Shown here in pieces: positions 43,315 through 57,200 of a stretch of 64,000 bases of DNA. Under the pieces are notes generated by a model, which searched no databases, was not told the DNA's origin, and worked only from the letters and a program-made list of their open reading frames with translations. This DNA is from Chrysomallon squamiferum (lineage: Eukaryota > Mollusca > Gastropoda > Neomphalida > Peltospiridae). The translations under genes and the position numbers were made by a program. Each line of letters starts with the position of its first letter. The first letter of the stretch is position 1. The stretch spans positions 7,487,384 through 7,551,383 of the forward strand of contig CM022672.1 in the NCBI GenBank assembly GCA_012295275.1, in the 5' to 3' direction.

Positions 43315-44031
43315 ATTTACATTTTTTATTTTATTTATTTACTTATTTATTTTTGCTTTTTAAAATTTTTTTTTTCCTTTAAATCGACAGAGATATATTA
43401 ATGCAAATCTTACATTTCTGTAGTGTATTTGTCTTGGTCTTTCTGTTACATTTCTGGAGACAGTTTAAAATAATGTTAGATAAATAACTGTTTTATTAAA
43501 ATTGTATCTCTTCTTCTTCTCCTTTTTACGACTACTACTGTTATTACTATTACTAGTTCTACTATTCGAACTAATACTGCTACTACAAGTAGTACAACTA
43601 CTGCTAGTAGTAGTACTACTGTTACTGCTACTAGTACCTGAAAGTTTGGTCCATACAGTAAAAGTTATTAAAAACTGTTACTCATCTATTCATTTAAAAC
43701 AATGGTAAAAATGAGTCATGTGACGATAAAACGAATTTCAGTATATATTAGATACGACAGAAAACTGAGAATGCATTAATACTAAAAAATATTAAATATT
43801 TCACTAACCTGCAAGAAAAAACATTCTGTCCAATTCTTCAATATTCTTTTTACTTCTAATAATCATCGTCTTCAGAACTATTGGTCTTGAACTTATGATG
43901 GCTACCAGTCTGATAGGCTGGTCATTTAAAATCACGGGGTGGTTGTTTGGAGGGTGAAAATACCCTGGTACGATTTCCACAAAGCAGCAAAGAACAACAA
44001 CACTCAGTGTTGTAACTCGGAGTAACTCCAT
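34658..44031 (-). CDS. Secreted animal heme peroxidase with seven C-terminal TSP1 repeats
   Basis: Twelve exons in transcript order: 44031-43809, 42823-42694, 41996-41758, 41405-41208, 40756-40672, 40336-40230, 39821-39720, 38998-38906, 38469-37767, 36905-36736, 36284-36185, 35696-34658. 1062 aa, in frame throughout. Signal peptide [20 protein letters not shown]. Peroxidase motifs: [11 protein letters not shown] (Asp253, His254), RVNEQ (Arg396, Glu399), YRFGH (proximal His499) and NIQRGRDHG, so it appears catalytically intact. The last exon (residues 717-1062) holds seven tandem TSP1 repeats (about 745-1036), each with W-x-x-W motifs (C-mannosylation type) and four cysteines, then a short tail with two cysteines. 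Intron phases (1,2,1,1,2,1,1,1,2,1,2) equal those of the plus-strand peroxidase. Probably an extracellular enzyme that binds matrix or glycans through its TSP1 array; roles in immunity, cuticle or shell matrix are only guesses. Confidence 0.93.
36643..36695. repeat. (AC)n tract in peroxidase 2 intron 10
   Basis: About 53 bp of AC on plus, i.e. (GU)n in the minus-strand transcript, starting about 40 nt after the exon 10 donor at 36735. Confidence 0.97.
40626..40665. repeat. (AGT)n tract abutting peroxidase 2 exon 5 donor
   Basis: About 40 bp of AGT on plus, which is (ACT)n in the minus-strand transcript, beginning 6 nt inside the intron after the donor GT at 40671-40670. Confidence 0.95.
41490..41544. 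repeat. (AAT)n tract in peroxidase 2 intron 3
   Basis: Perfect trinucleotide repeat of about 54 bp. Similar (AAT/ATT)n tracts occur at 751-868, 29377-29415, 30925-30960, 31108-31148, 34458-34499, 37578-37606, 37718-37754, 44782-44858, 45494-45556 and 51639-51691. Confidence 0.97.
42221..42256. repeat. Perfect 12-bp inverted repeat in peroxidase 2 intron 2
   Basis: GTTATAGCCCTG and its exact complement CAGGGCTATAAC flank a 12-nt loop. It sits in a roughly 220-bp segment (42190-42410) less AT-rich than the rest of the intron and including GGGTTCGACTCTGC, which resembles a Pol III B box. Probably part of an old dispersed repeat. Confidence 0.6.
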
Positions 44032-45819
<1,788 letters not shown>

Positions 45820-48569
45820 TTATGAACCGGGACTGTCTGTATCAGGTAATTTCAAGCCCCGAGCTTTCTGAACTTCATCCATCCACGTCTGTATTCTCTC
45901 AAACAGTTCCTTTTTGTCCACGTGACGACGGCTGCCCGTGCCGCCGCTGAACGAACCGCTGGAAATGCTCGTGACGCGTTGCATCTGCGCACGGATTTCT
46001 TCTTCAACAAAAATGGCGTCGCGATCGCGGAAACCCGCCGAAGCTGTTCGGAACATTCCGCGCTGCTGGGCGCAGAAAGCGTCTGCTCGGATATTAGCTA
46101 ACTCGTAGTCCAGTCTCGCCTGTCCTTTCAGCTTTTCCCTGATGAACGGGTCTTTGGACCTTCTTCTCGATTTCACTCTGTCGGGAGTCTGGAAAGACTT
46201 TGAAGTGAACGCCGCGTTGATCAGTGTCGGTTCTCCGACTCCACGAATTTGTAAAAAAGAAATAAGTTTGAATGGATTCATGTTTACAGATTTCTCGTTT
46301 CCATTGTCCTTTTTCAAGTCGCTGCTCACTAAGTCGGAAGATGGCTGACTGTTAATGCTGAGGTACGGTCTTCTTTCGTCCAAAGTTCTTGTTGCCATGG
46401 GAAATGATCGTTCGCGCCGTACAAGTCTTGGGAACGGCGTTGACGGAACGCTGTACGAAGGTTCGTCCAGATGAAGATTTGTGTACTGTCTTTGACACTG
46501 GCGTATCTGAAATGTCACCATGAATCCATTTTATAAATAAGTTATCACAAACCAAGCACTTATACAAATATACAGATTCCTATGCAAACATATACATACA
46601 TTTACAATAAATACATTTTTTAATATATTATTAATCTCAGACAGCAGCTGTAGCTGTGTCAGTTCCATTATAAACATTTCTATGTGTTTATCAAGATTCT
46701 CTACTGTTATAATACTGCAAGCCAATAAACAAACACGCTTTCATTTCGCTTTATCCTTCACTCAACATCTGACAAAGTCGCTCCCAACAATAACTAGTGT
46801 CAAATATTTATCATTCTGAGCATTTAGTTCTGGCTCATTTGAAGCCAGGTAAAGTGGAAAGGTAATTTAGTAAAGAAAAGCCGAGCCGAAAATGAATTGT
46901 TAGCGAGAAATCTGAGTATCTGATTCAAAAACATTCACCGCAGACGTCGCACTCGTGTTGTTGTTAGTTGCTATTAATACTGGACCCGGATAAGCTAGAC
47001 TAAACAGAGTCAATGATTTGCGGTGTAATGTGGAGGGTGCAAATGTATTGCTTTCTTTACAAATTATTCATTTCTGTGCAGATTGGTTGTTGTTTATTTA
47101 AAAGGTGTAGTTACAAATAACCGTGTTTGTTTCGCGAAAATCAACAACACCTATCAGGTGAAATTACAACGAATGCTTTCAGTCACTGACAGTTTTACAT
47201 AATTAAATTAGAATAACAAGTGTCTGCGGAGGTAAATTAACACGTGAAGTAATGTTTACTTCTATATATATGACAACATGATATGTCACATTCATACACA
47301 TAAATAAGTATCAAAAACACATTCATACATATTAATATAATAATATATATGTGTGTGTATATATATATATATACACACATATATATATATATATATACAA
47401 ATATACATATAATACACACATACATACATACATATATACATAAAAATACATACATACATATACACGGATTATAACAATTATTAATAATGAAAATGTCTAC
47501 GTAATTAATCTGTTTCCTATCAAAAATAAACTGTAGAAAAGTCCTTTGCTTGTGATTTCCTTATTTACACATACTTAGTTGACGTTAAACCTTTTGACAC
47601 ACACTTTACCAATAATTATGTTTGCCTTTATCTTAGGAAGCTACTAACTGAAATCCTAAAGGTACATAAAGAAAGTGAGTGTAAATTTAACCTGTATGTA
47701 TCAAAGTTGTAAACTCACATTTTATTGACTGAAGTTTATTTCTACATTCTAGTGTCTCTTTTCATAAGCGAAAAGAATATAAATTACGAAAACAAATCCA
47801 ATAAAAATGAAGGAGTGGTCAAAAATAATTTGATGGCTGATAAAATTATTTAAATTTCTCAATCTGTCATGTATACACCAACAGTAGCTCACAGTTTGTT
47901 CAGTTAAAATTTGTCAAACCTCACGAAGATAAACGTAATATTTATGTATATGAATGCCTGTGTGTCCGTGTATATATGCATGTATTAATGTATTTTCTAT
48001 AATGTGTGTATATATATATGTGTGTGTGTGTGTATATTTGTGTCTGTATCTGTGTATATATGTGAGTGCCTGTGAATGTGTCTGCTGTTTGTACAAGTAT
48101 GCATTTGTCTACATATATACATACATACATACATATTTACATATATACATACGTGAAAACTGTTCGTGTGGATAGATTGTGGGTGTTTGTGTACAAAATG
48201 AAAACTTAAGTAACTAGCTAGACAGACGGATAGAAAGGAAGATAACTACATATTTATATATATCTTACAAATGATTCTTTTGAACTTTGAAATTTTAGTC
48301 TTACTAATTTAATTTGTTTATAGAAAAAAAAAATCAATTTGCTAATTTAAATTAAATACAACAAAGAAAATAACTCGGACAACAGAACATTGTAAAATAT
48401 ACTCAGATAAGAACAATATTAAAATTTGTTACTTTTAATTAATATAATAATTTAATTAACTAGCTGAGTTTAAATTGTAATTAACACAGAAAATTACCTG
48501 TTTCGAGTACGTGTCGATTGTGGGTGTTACAATTTTTAAACGCCGTCTTCGGATATTTCCGGATGCCAT
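45820..48569 (-). CDS. Unrecognised two-exon gene, 252-aa basic protein
   Basis: Exon 1 is 48569-48498 (24 codons, MASGNIRRRRLKIVTPTIDT followed by YSKQ), exon 2 is 46506-45820 (stop TAA at 45820-45822). The junction is phase 0 with good GT and AG sites. The ATG sits in an ACAATGG context. I do not recognise the family. No signal peptide, transmembrane segment or zinc-binding Cys/His pattern is visible. It has an Arg-rich N-terminus, a Ser/Pro-containing middle, a charged helix-like segment (DPFIREKLKGQARLDYELAN and on), then RAQMQRV, a Ser/Gly linker and a second charged helix (DKKELFERIQTWMDEVQKAR). The GC content and codon use stand out from surrounding AT-rich DNA and match the neighbouring coding exons, supporting a real gene. 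A nuclear, cytoskeletal or ciliary role would be speculation. Confidence 0.75.
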
Positions 48570-48813
48570 TGTAAATCGACTAAATTGTTCTAGTCCTTTC
48601 ATTTCAGTTGTCTGTATAATTAGTTTTGCATCTTTGTTGTCTGCAGTTTACCAGCGCTAAACAAATCAATATTTTTCAAACAAATATTATTCCTATTGTC
48701 CTTGCATTTCACTTTTTTATCACCGATATATTCTTAAGGTTCGTTTTAATCACACTTTTTGGAAAGTTCGCAGAAATATAGTCACAGGTACAGTATATAA
48801 AGTCTATTTAGAA

Positions 48814-48857
<44 letters not shown>

Positions 48858-49155
48858 TAATTTCTTTTTCATGTTCACGTCACGATTTTTTAATTACAGT
48901 TTGCGTATGAAGTTGTTTCAGTTTCATGCCACTGTTACTAATCAAAACGGCCTTCGAAAATCCTGCATAGTACAATTCACGCCTGTTCTGTTACCACTAG
49001 GGGTTAAAAAAAAAAATAATAATAATAAAATATTAACAATAAAATAAGCTTTTACGATCCAATAAAAATATGAATATCCACGTAAAAATCTTCTGTTGAG
49101 ATTTAACACCATTCGTTATTAAGAAGAAAAAAAGCCAATATGGAGAAAAAACCTC

Positions 49156-49605
49156 TTATATAAAAGTCTGTAAGACATATCCAACTTGTCGCTGAACTGA
49201 TTTTATCATCGACCAAGCTCTAAGTGTGTAGTCGACAATAATCCTTTTGTACCGACAGTCGAGGTAGACAACACAAAACATATCTATTCTAATCTGTATG
49301 GGCGCGATAACTCGGCGGGTGATTTGACGACGTAACTCGTCCCAGCGCTGAGAAAGAGAAACTCTCTCGTAAGTCACAAACAAATTCCACAGCACCGCGA
49401 GAGGACACGGATTTACTGTCAACAGCGCAGGTGGGGGTGAGCTGCAACTCGACGAAATCTTAACAGTTTCGAATATTTTACTGAAAGTTTTGTCTTCTTG
49501 ATTGTTCGTTATTTCTTTCTTTATTGACTTACACTTCAGACACGTACATGCATACATACATGCACAGACGTGTGTGTGTGTGTGTGTTTCTCTGTCAATA
49601 AACAA
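49156..49605 (-). CDS. Uncertain 149-codon open frame in a GC-richer island
   Basis: The open frame covers a 170-bp island (49290-49460) that is richer in GC than its surroundings. The first 20 codons are translated from a GT/CA microsatellite, so that start is doubtful. The central part (LAVLWNLFVTYERVSLSQRW and following) looks like ordinary protein, but I recognise no family and cannot tie it to splice sites. A pyrimidine tract plus AG precedes CGCTGGGACGAG on the minus strand, so a spliced exon is possible; a CpG-containing promoter is equally possible. Confidence 0.2.
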   Translation of the reverse strand: MFIDRETHTHTHVCACMYACTCLKCKSIKKEITNNQEDKTFSKIFETVKISSSCSSPPPALLTVNPCPLAVLWNLFVTYERVSLSQRWDELRRQITRRVIAPIQIRIDMFCVVYLDCRYKRIIVDYTLRAWSMIKSVQRQVGYVLQTFI

Positions 49606-51635
49606 AATGAGAATGGATGGTAGGTGATATTATTATTATTATTTTATTGTTATTAATTTTTTTTTTTTTTTTTTTAATGACGTCATGAATGCGTACGTGT
49701 ACAATATTTGATTTACAAATTTTTGTGACAATGATTTATTTAGCTGTTAAACGTTTATTGTTTTGCTTGTTGTTGGTGTTTTTATCTTTCATTTTTATTT
49801 ATTTATCTTTTTTTTTTTTTTCTTTTGTCTTTTTTATTATTTATGTGTTTGTTTGTTTGCTTTCTTGTTTAAATATTTATTTTTATTTTACAGATAGGTA
49901 TCATGAAAAAAATACCACTTACACTTTTTACGATATCCCAATAAAAAGAATAGTTTTCTCTTTAAAACTTTAAGATTATTTCGTCAGTGAAACGTGATTA
50001 TCACGATGTTTGTTGCTGCGATTTACAACATATTATAAAAATGGTGTTTTACGTTATTTTATTTATTATTTTCATTATTTCTAATTTTTTTTTTTTTCCA
50101 TCCATAAACATAATCTTATCAATATCGTGCTAAAACTTGAAAGTGTTTAACAAGAGATTTGAACACTTGTTAGTCGTAATATGTTGTTGTCACGTTTTTT
50201 TTTCTCTCCCAATTTCTTTTAATTTCTATCTTCCTCCTCCTCTTCTTCTTTTTTTTTTCTTCTTCTTCTTCTTCTTCTTCTTATTATTATTATTGGTGTA
50301 TTTATTTATTTATTTATTAATATTTTTGTTTCTTATTTTTCCTTTCTTTCTTTATCCATTCTTCTTGCTTTACCGAATGCCACCTCTCTACTACCACCGG
50401 CATGCATGGAATGCACGTGAATGTGTGAACAACTGGCATGCGTTTGAAACGTGGAACGATTGTGTAATTTCAGGCTGAAAAAGTAGGAGAAATAAAAAGA
50501 CCCTTTGATCAAATCTCCACAATCGATTCTTGATCTATATTATTTCTGAACCACAGATATAATACCTCAGGAAATCAAAGAGGGGTAACAAAAGAAAAAA
50601 AATTGGAGAAGGGCTATGTTTTTTCATTTAACGCTACAGGTCGTTTTTAAGGAAGTGAGGTAACGAACAGTAAGACGTCATAAGAAGACTTACGTCATCA
50701 ACAAAGAAACTTGCAATATAATAATTTCAGTACTGAAGTACTGTTATGCATTCAAAAGCTTTGACAATTATAACCTCATACAGGTGTGATCCATTTCTTT
50801 TTGTTTATTTATTTTGTATCACATTTTATGTACTTTTTCAGTTTGTATAATAAATGTTTGATCTTCCAGATATCTTTCAAATAAAAATTATGGGTTTTGG
50901 GGTTTTTTTTGGTTTGTGTGTTTTATTTTTTTATTTTTTATATATATATATTTTATTTTTTTATTTAATGTTTGGTTTTGCTGTTTACAGTCCAGAAAAT
51001 GATATTGCATTATTCTTCAGTATTCCACTCATTTTTTTTTTTTTTAGCCTTTTAATAGAAAAATGACTTTATTAAATCATTAATTTTGTTATTGTGCTTG
51101 TGTGTGTATGAGCGCGCGTGTCTGTATATGTTTATATACATATATATAAACAAACCATGCACATACAAACTTAAGGTATTTTATATGTAGATACATAATC
51201 ACGAATATAAACTCAAAACAGAACTTAATATAAAGGTTAATTTAAATGCATGTACAAATAATAGTCATTAATTATTATTTTACAAACTACTACTACTACT
51301 ACTACTATTGTTACTACTACTACTACTAAAAATGAAAATTATAATAACAATAAACCATAACAACAATAATAACCTTTTACTTCAGCGAAGTATAATAAAT
51401 ATCTGTGTCTTTGTGTTGGATTTCCCTGTTATGTGTCTTAAACATAACAGTGTATTCAACATGATTTTTTTAGGATGATTAATGTTTATTTAGTTCACCG
51501 TTAACTTCAAAAGTCATTTAACAAGTGGTAAACGAGAAAAATGTATAATACGTGACTGAGAGTCATACAGCCCCTTCGTTACCCCGAAACTGTATATTAT
51601 TTATTTATTATCATCCTCATCATCATCATCAAATC

Positions 51636-51692
<57 letters not shown>

Positions 51693-52950
51693 TTTATTAT
51701 TATTATTATCATTATTATTATTAATGTTGTTATTGTCGTTGCTGGTTTTCTTTTTGTGGTTGTTATTATTATTGTTGTTATTGTTGTCGTTGTTTTTGTT
51801 GCTGTTCTTATTGTTATCATCATTGTTGTTGTTGTTGTTGTTGTTGTTATAAATATAACAACAGTCACTAAAATTGTTTGCTTTTCTATTTTACTTTTTC
51901 TCTTAAAAAAATAACATTAAAAATATTTTTTTTTTATAAAGAAGGAAAGAAAGAAGAGAAAAAGTAAAAGAAACGTAAACATAATCAGTTTATTTTGTTA
52001 GTCATTTAATTGACTTTTAAAATAAAAAATAAAAATTCAAAAAAAAAATGTGTGAGATCTATTGGACATTAATGTGTATTTATATTATTAATGCAACTGT
52101 AAACTGTAGCTTTAAATTCAGAAACCATCTATTACTGGTTGAATAAGCTATTAAGAATATTTCAAACTGGAATTGAAATAGGAAATCTAATATAAAATTG
52201 TTTGCAATTTACATAAATCTACACTAATCTGACAGTGACATTCAGTAATAAAATATTTCTCTTCCGTATTAGTTTCGACAGACTCGAAGTAAATTTAAAA
52301 AATAAATAGAAATATAAATTTAACAAAAACAGACATAAAAATCTAATTTGTCGTTGTAAACGGAGTTACTCTTTCTAAGTCTATAACGGCTATTGAATTT
52401 ACAATAGTTTTGTAGGTTTAGTCAAACAATAATGTGAAAATATTCGCCTGAAATATTTTTTGACATGTTTAAAAAATAAAGATTTTAAAAAATAGCATGT
52501 ATTCTCAGGTACTTATGGACCTAAACACAGCTATACACATGCTTACATAAATTATATTAATATATTAATATACAGAGTTAACAATTTATTGGAGTAAACA
52601 ATAAAAGCTATAAGATAAAACTATCACAATCAATCTGAAATTATTGCAGGGTATACATTTTGTTTGTTAATATTGTTGTGCTTGTTGTTTTTTGTTGTTG
52701 TTTTTTGTTTTGTTTTGTTTTTGTTTTTTTAAATTGGGACTGAAGATGATTAAATTCTTACCATTCCCAAGTACGTTAACATCCAAACATAGAGCTAACC
52801 ACGAAAGAACCATTTATATAAATATGAAATATTGATTTAAAATACATAAATATAATATTTATATTCTTTTTTCAATTAATTCTTTGTCCATCATAACACA
52901 AAAATAGGCTACTGTTTTTTCTTATTGTTCGTAATTAGACTTCACTGTCC

Positions 52951-53057
<107 letters not shown>

Positions 53058-53863
53058 GGTTAAACATTTACATTTAGATCAAACAGCGTTTGTGTTATGG
53101 TGGAAATCAGTTTCAAACATAGCCAGACCTCACTTTCTGTTTAAAATAATTAGCCTCACAATAATTGATTTGTGTGTGGAAATATTGCAAATGCTCCGGT
53201 GGAATTAACGTCAAAGAATAAAATAATATGTCAGCTTCCATGTAAATATAAACATATGATGTAAGGTTTTAAAATCACTGTTCTGCATTTAAATATATAT
53301 GTTTAGTAATCAGAATTAAGCCATGTTTTGTTCAACTATTTATTTAAAATACTGATGTAAGTTATTAAAACAGTTATTACTCAAATGTCTATTATCGCTG
53401 GCTACTTATAATAGTTAGAAGTTACTACTTTGTATAAATACTATAAATAAAGTATAAATACTGTAATTATAAAGTATAATACTAAAAGTATAAGTTTGTG
53501 TAATCATAATAATTATAAACATAATTAGCATAGCAGCTAATATTGTAATAAAGCTATACATATCGATATTTAATATGCTAAATATTTTCGCTTAGTAGTT
53601 GATAATGTTAAAATTATATTTATTTTGTTTACAACGGAAAACTTGGATTAAAAGCATCTAAATAGGCACAGTTTTATTAAAAATATATTTTATTTCGTGT
53701 CTGTTACAGATTTAATTATTTTGCGAATCATAAATAAAATGTATTGTTGTTCTTGTCGCTTTTAAGTTTGTTCTAAATATTTAAAATATTTTTTGTTCTT
53801 TTATTCATTTAATTTTCTTAAATTTATTAATGCAGAAAACATCATGTCTTTTTTCTTCTGTAG

Positions 53864-53999
53864 GTATCAAAGGTCACTAGGGATTACCATTATGACTGTG
53901 AGTGAGGTTGAAGAGAATGTGGTGACAATGAACCAAAGAACTTTAATCATTCTGAAATGACATGAAAGTTAAATATCTGAACCAGATTTGTTAGTCAGT
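53864..53999 (+). other. Probable SERAC1 5' UTR exon start with an upstream ORF
   Basis: TTTTTTCTTCTGTAG at 53849-53863 is a good 3' splice site, so the exon holding the SERAC1 start probably begins at 53864 and the transcript has an upstream non-coding exon. The leader contains a complete 22-codon upstream ORF, ATG 53892 to TGA 53960, out of contact with the main start at 54000. Confidence 0.4.
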
Positions 54000-54194
54000 A
54001 TGAGGCCTCTCCGACAGATAGTTTGTCTGACCCGAAGTCTGGCCAGGTCGGGTCATGTCATGTCATGTCACACCAGATTTTACTCTTCATCATCTCGATA
54101 CATCATATTTAATTATCCGTCCATCCAAAGAATTAAGAAGATAGGTAATCATTTTATATTTACTTTTAATATATTGTTTGTTTGTGTGTCTTTG

Positions 54195-54238
<44 letters not shown>

Positions 54239-57200
54239 CATTTATTTATTATCATCATCATTTTTAAAAATTATTACTGTTATTATAATTTTATATAAAT
54301 GTATAAACTAATAAATAACTGTTTTTTTCCTTTTTTCTTCTTTCACTTTCTTTTAAATAATAATAAGAAATTAAAGAAAGAAAGAGGAAAACAAACAATA
54401 TATAAAGAAATAATAAGGTTTCCATATTTCATACTTTATTATTAGCACAGGCTAGTGAAAATAAAAAATATTTAGAAATTTAGTGGAAATATACACAGTC
54501 ATGACATTGTATTCAGACTATTTGTATCAGTAAGTATTTTTTAAATGTAAAAGTTTTATTCATCACACTGCACTTTATTATTTACTACAGAACGTGTCAG
54601 ATATTGTAGGAATTATAAAGCATCACGTAGTGTGCGATCTTCACCTTTAAAGCAGTAAATTAAAACTGAAAAAGTAAATTAGTTATTATTATTATTTACT
54701 TTAACTTTAATCTGTTGTTATTTTCAGGTGTTGTCTTTGTTGTTCTTGCATGTGCTTGGTAAGAATAAAAACTTTTCATTCATTCTCAGATAGTTAAACA
54801 TTAGAGAGATGTATTGATCTCTAACAAAGATGTAATATATTTACATTGTTTGCTTACATATAGGGAAGAATTGTTAATACAAGTTTGTGTTGTAATTCCG
54901 TTTATTCATTACTCTTTTATACATAATGGATAATCAAAAAAATATTTATTTTAAGTATTGTTTTGAAAACAAATAATAATCATGCATAACAATACAAAAT
55001 TTAAAAGAATAAGTTAAACAAAATTATTATATATCTAATTTCTGAAAGCTATTAATAAAATTATTTTAAATAAATTCATCTAGAATTTGCATTGATTAAG
55101 GTACATAAAGTTATAATATATTTTTTCAAAATATAATTCATATTAAATATGTATGTAAGTATATGTATATTATGTGTATTTATTTTAATGAATTAATTTC
55201 ACTCAGCGGTTCGTTGTTGTGGATAGAGGTTATCTCTCTGAATAAACATCTGCCAACTTACAAAGAACTGAGAAATGAAGACATTTTCCCTCTCTCCATC
55301 TACCTGTCACAACTAAAGAAGAACATTAAGTCAAAAACTCTCAGTAAAGGTAACAATAATACATATGATACTAGAAGTGGGATCATATAAAGAATAATTG
55401 TACCTCTGAATGTGTGTTTATGCTTTTATACATTTATATTTAGTGTATATATATATATATGTTTCTGTTGTATGTGCATATTTGTTTGTGTGTGTGTGTT
55501 GTATGTGTTTGTACATAGGTTATTGTAATGAGAATCACAAGTTTGTGAAAATAATTGAAACCTATTCTGACATATTTCACATGAGTTATATATTTAGATC
55601 ATTTTAAATTGATATTACGGTGCTTAACCACATTTTGCCTTCCAGAAACAATGAAAACAGTAAACATTTTATTTTAAACAAAATGCAGTTAATGTGTAAT
55701 TTATTTCATACATTCTATGCCAATTCAACAAAAAGACATTATCTTTTAGAAACTCGAAATAATTTAGCTCTATATTTTTGTTGAAGTAAGATTATAAAAA
55801 TAATCTCTTTCAGAATCCTGGTTTCCATGGTTACAATCACACAGTCAGAATCCATGGCGACTGTTAGATTTGACACAGTCAGAAGACAGACACACAAGAC
55901 AACTAGGGGTGAAAGCTTTAGCAACAATTGTAGACTGGGATGGTATGTAATGTTACAGAATATCATATACGTATTACCTTAACATTCACAATGTAATACT
56001 AGAAAATATACATTAATGTGTAGCAGAAAAATTAAATACAGAAGTGTGTTTTATTAGAATCATATAGATCTTTCTTACAAATTAAATTTGAAACAGCTTA
56101 ATGAAAAAAGAAAATTAAATGTTTTATTCATATTTACTAGATTGGTTTCCATAATTAAAATGACACACTTGTATATTCGCTAATGTTACTGTTAATGTTG
56201 TCATCAGTATTTTACAATAAGAGAAAATACATTGTCAGGACACAAATAATCTGTGAAATTGCTAAGTTTGAATCTTTTTTCTCAATATGTAAAAAATAAT
56301 AAATTAACAGTTTGTTCTCAAGATGTTGCTATTACAGGCCTGTGTTAATGGGATAGAGATCTGAAAAGGCTCTTTTGTTGATTATGTAAAGATAGCATGC
56401 AATGTAACACATACACACAACTCATACATTACCCACACATAGACACATGTATGTAAAAGAGTCAGTTGTCAGTTAAAGGTGAGTGTATATTTGTTTCAGA
56501 TTATCAGTACAGGTATGTTGCCCAGGCCTGTGATGAACAGACGCTGGTTGGTCTGGCTCGGTCACCAGACGTTGATGAAAGATTTTTTCTTCCTCCACCA
56601 AAACTGCACCCACTGAAGGTGAATCTGTTTGTTTTGTTTTTATTTTATTTTTCAATCATCAGAAATCAGATGTACTACTTTTGACAAAATTAAAGTATGT
56701 TCTTTTTCATGAGCAGATTTTTTTTTATCTGCACATTACAATATACATAACCTTATTTTTTTTAGAAGGGATTACTTTTTTGAACATGAAAAATAATGTT
56801 TATAATCACCTCTGTGATAGCAACAATAATCAGTGTTAGGCTGTTATATGGAGCAGAAAACAGACAAACCAAGAAGGACACCCCTGTGACCTTTCTATGG
56901 CAATTAAAACTTGGTTAGAATAGGAAAACTGAACCAAATATAATCAAATCTGTTATGACAGATTCAAAATATGAGGTTAGAACAGCAAAAATACCTTGCA
57001 AAACAGTGTAAATCATGTATTATAATATTGTTTTATATTCTTATTATGATGCTCTCTTTGGAATAGGAAAAAATGTAATTTTTATGAGGATAAAGTGTAT
57101 AATTTTGTATTTGTTATTTCAGGGAAGTTTGTTGGATGAGCTGCGTCATCTGCTTGGTTCACTGCCCTTATGTGATGTAGACAAATGTGTGAACTATTTC

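Noticed and set aside
46255-46304. Possible 49-bp intron inside the orphan gene exon 2 (minus-strand GTAAAC to GGAG)
   Set aside because: Too short for a normal intron in this window and the frame is open through it, so it was kept as coding.
47237-48175. Open frames rich in Tyr, Ile, His and Thr on both strands
   Set aside because: They are translations of TA/CA/CATA simple repeats in the orphan gene intron.
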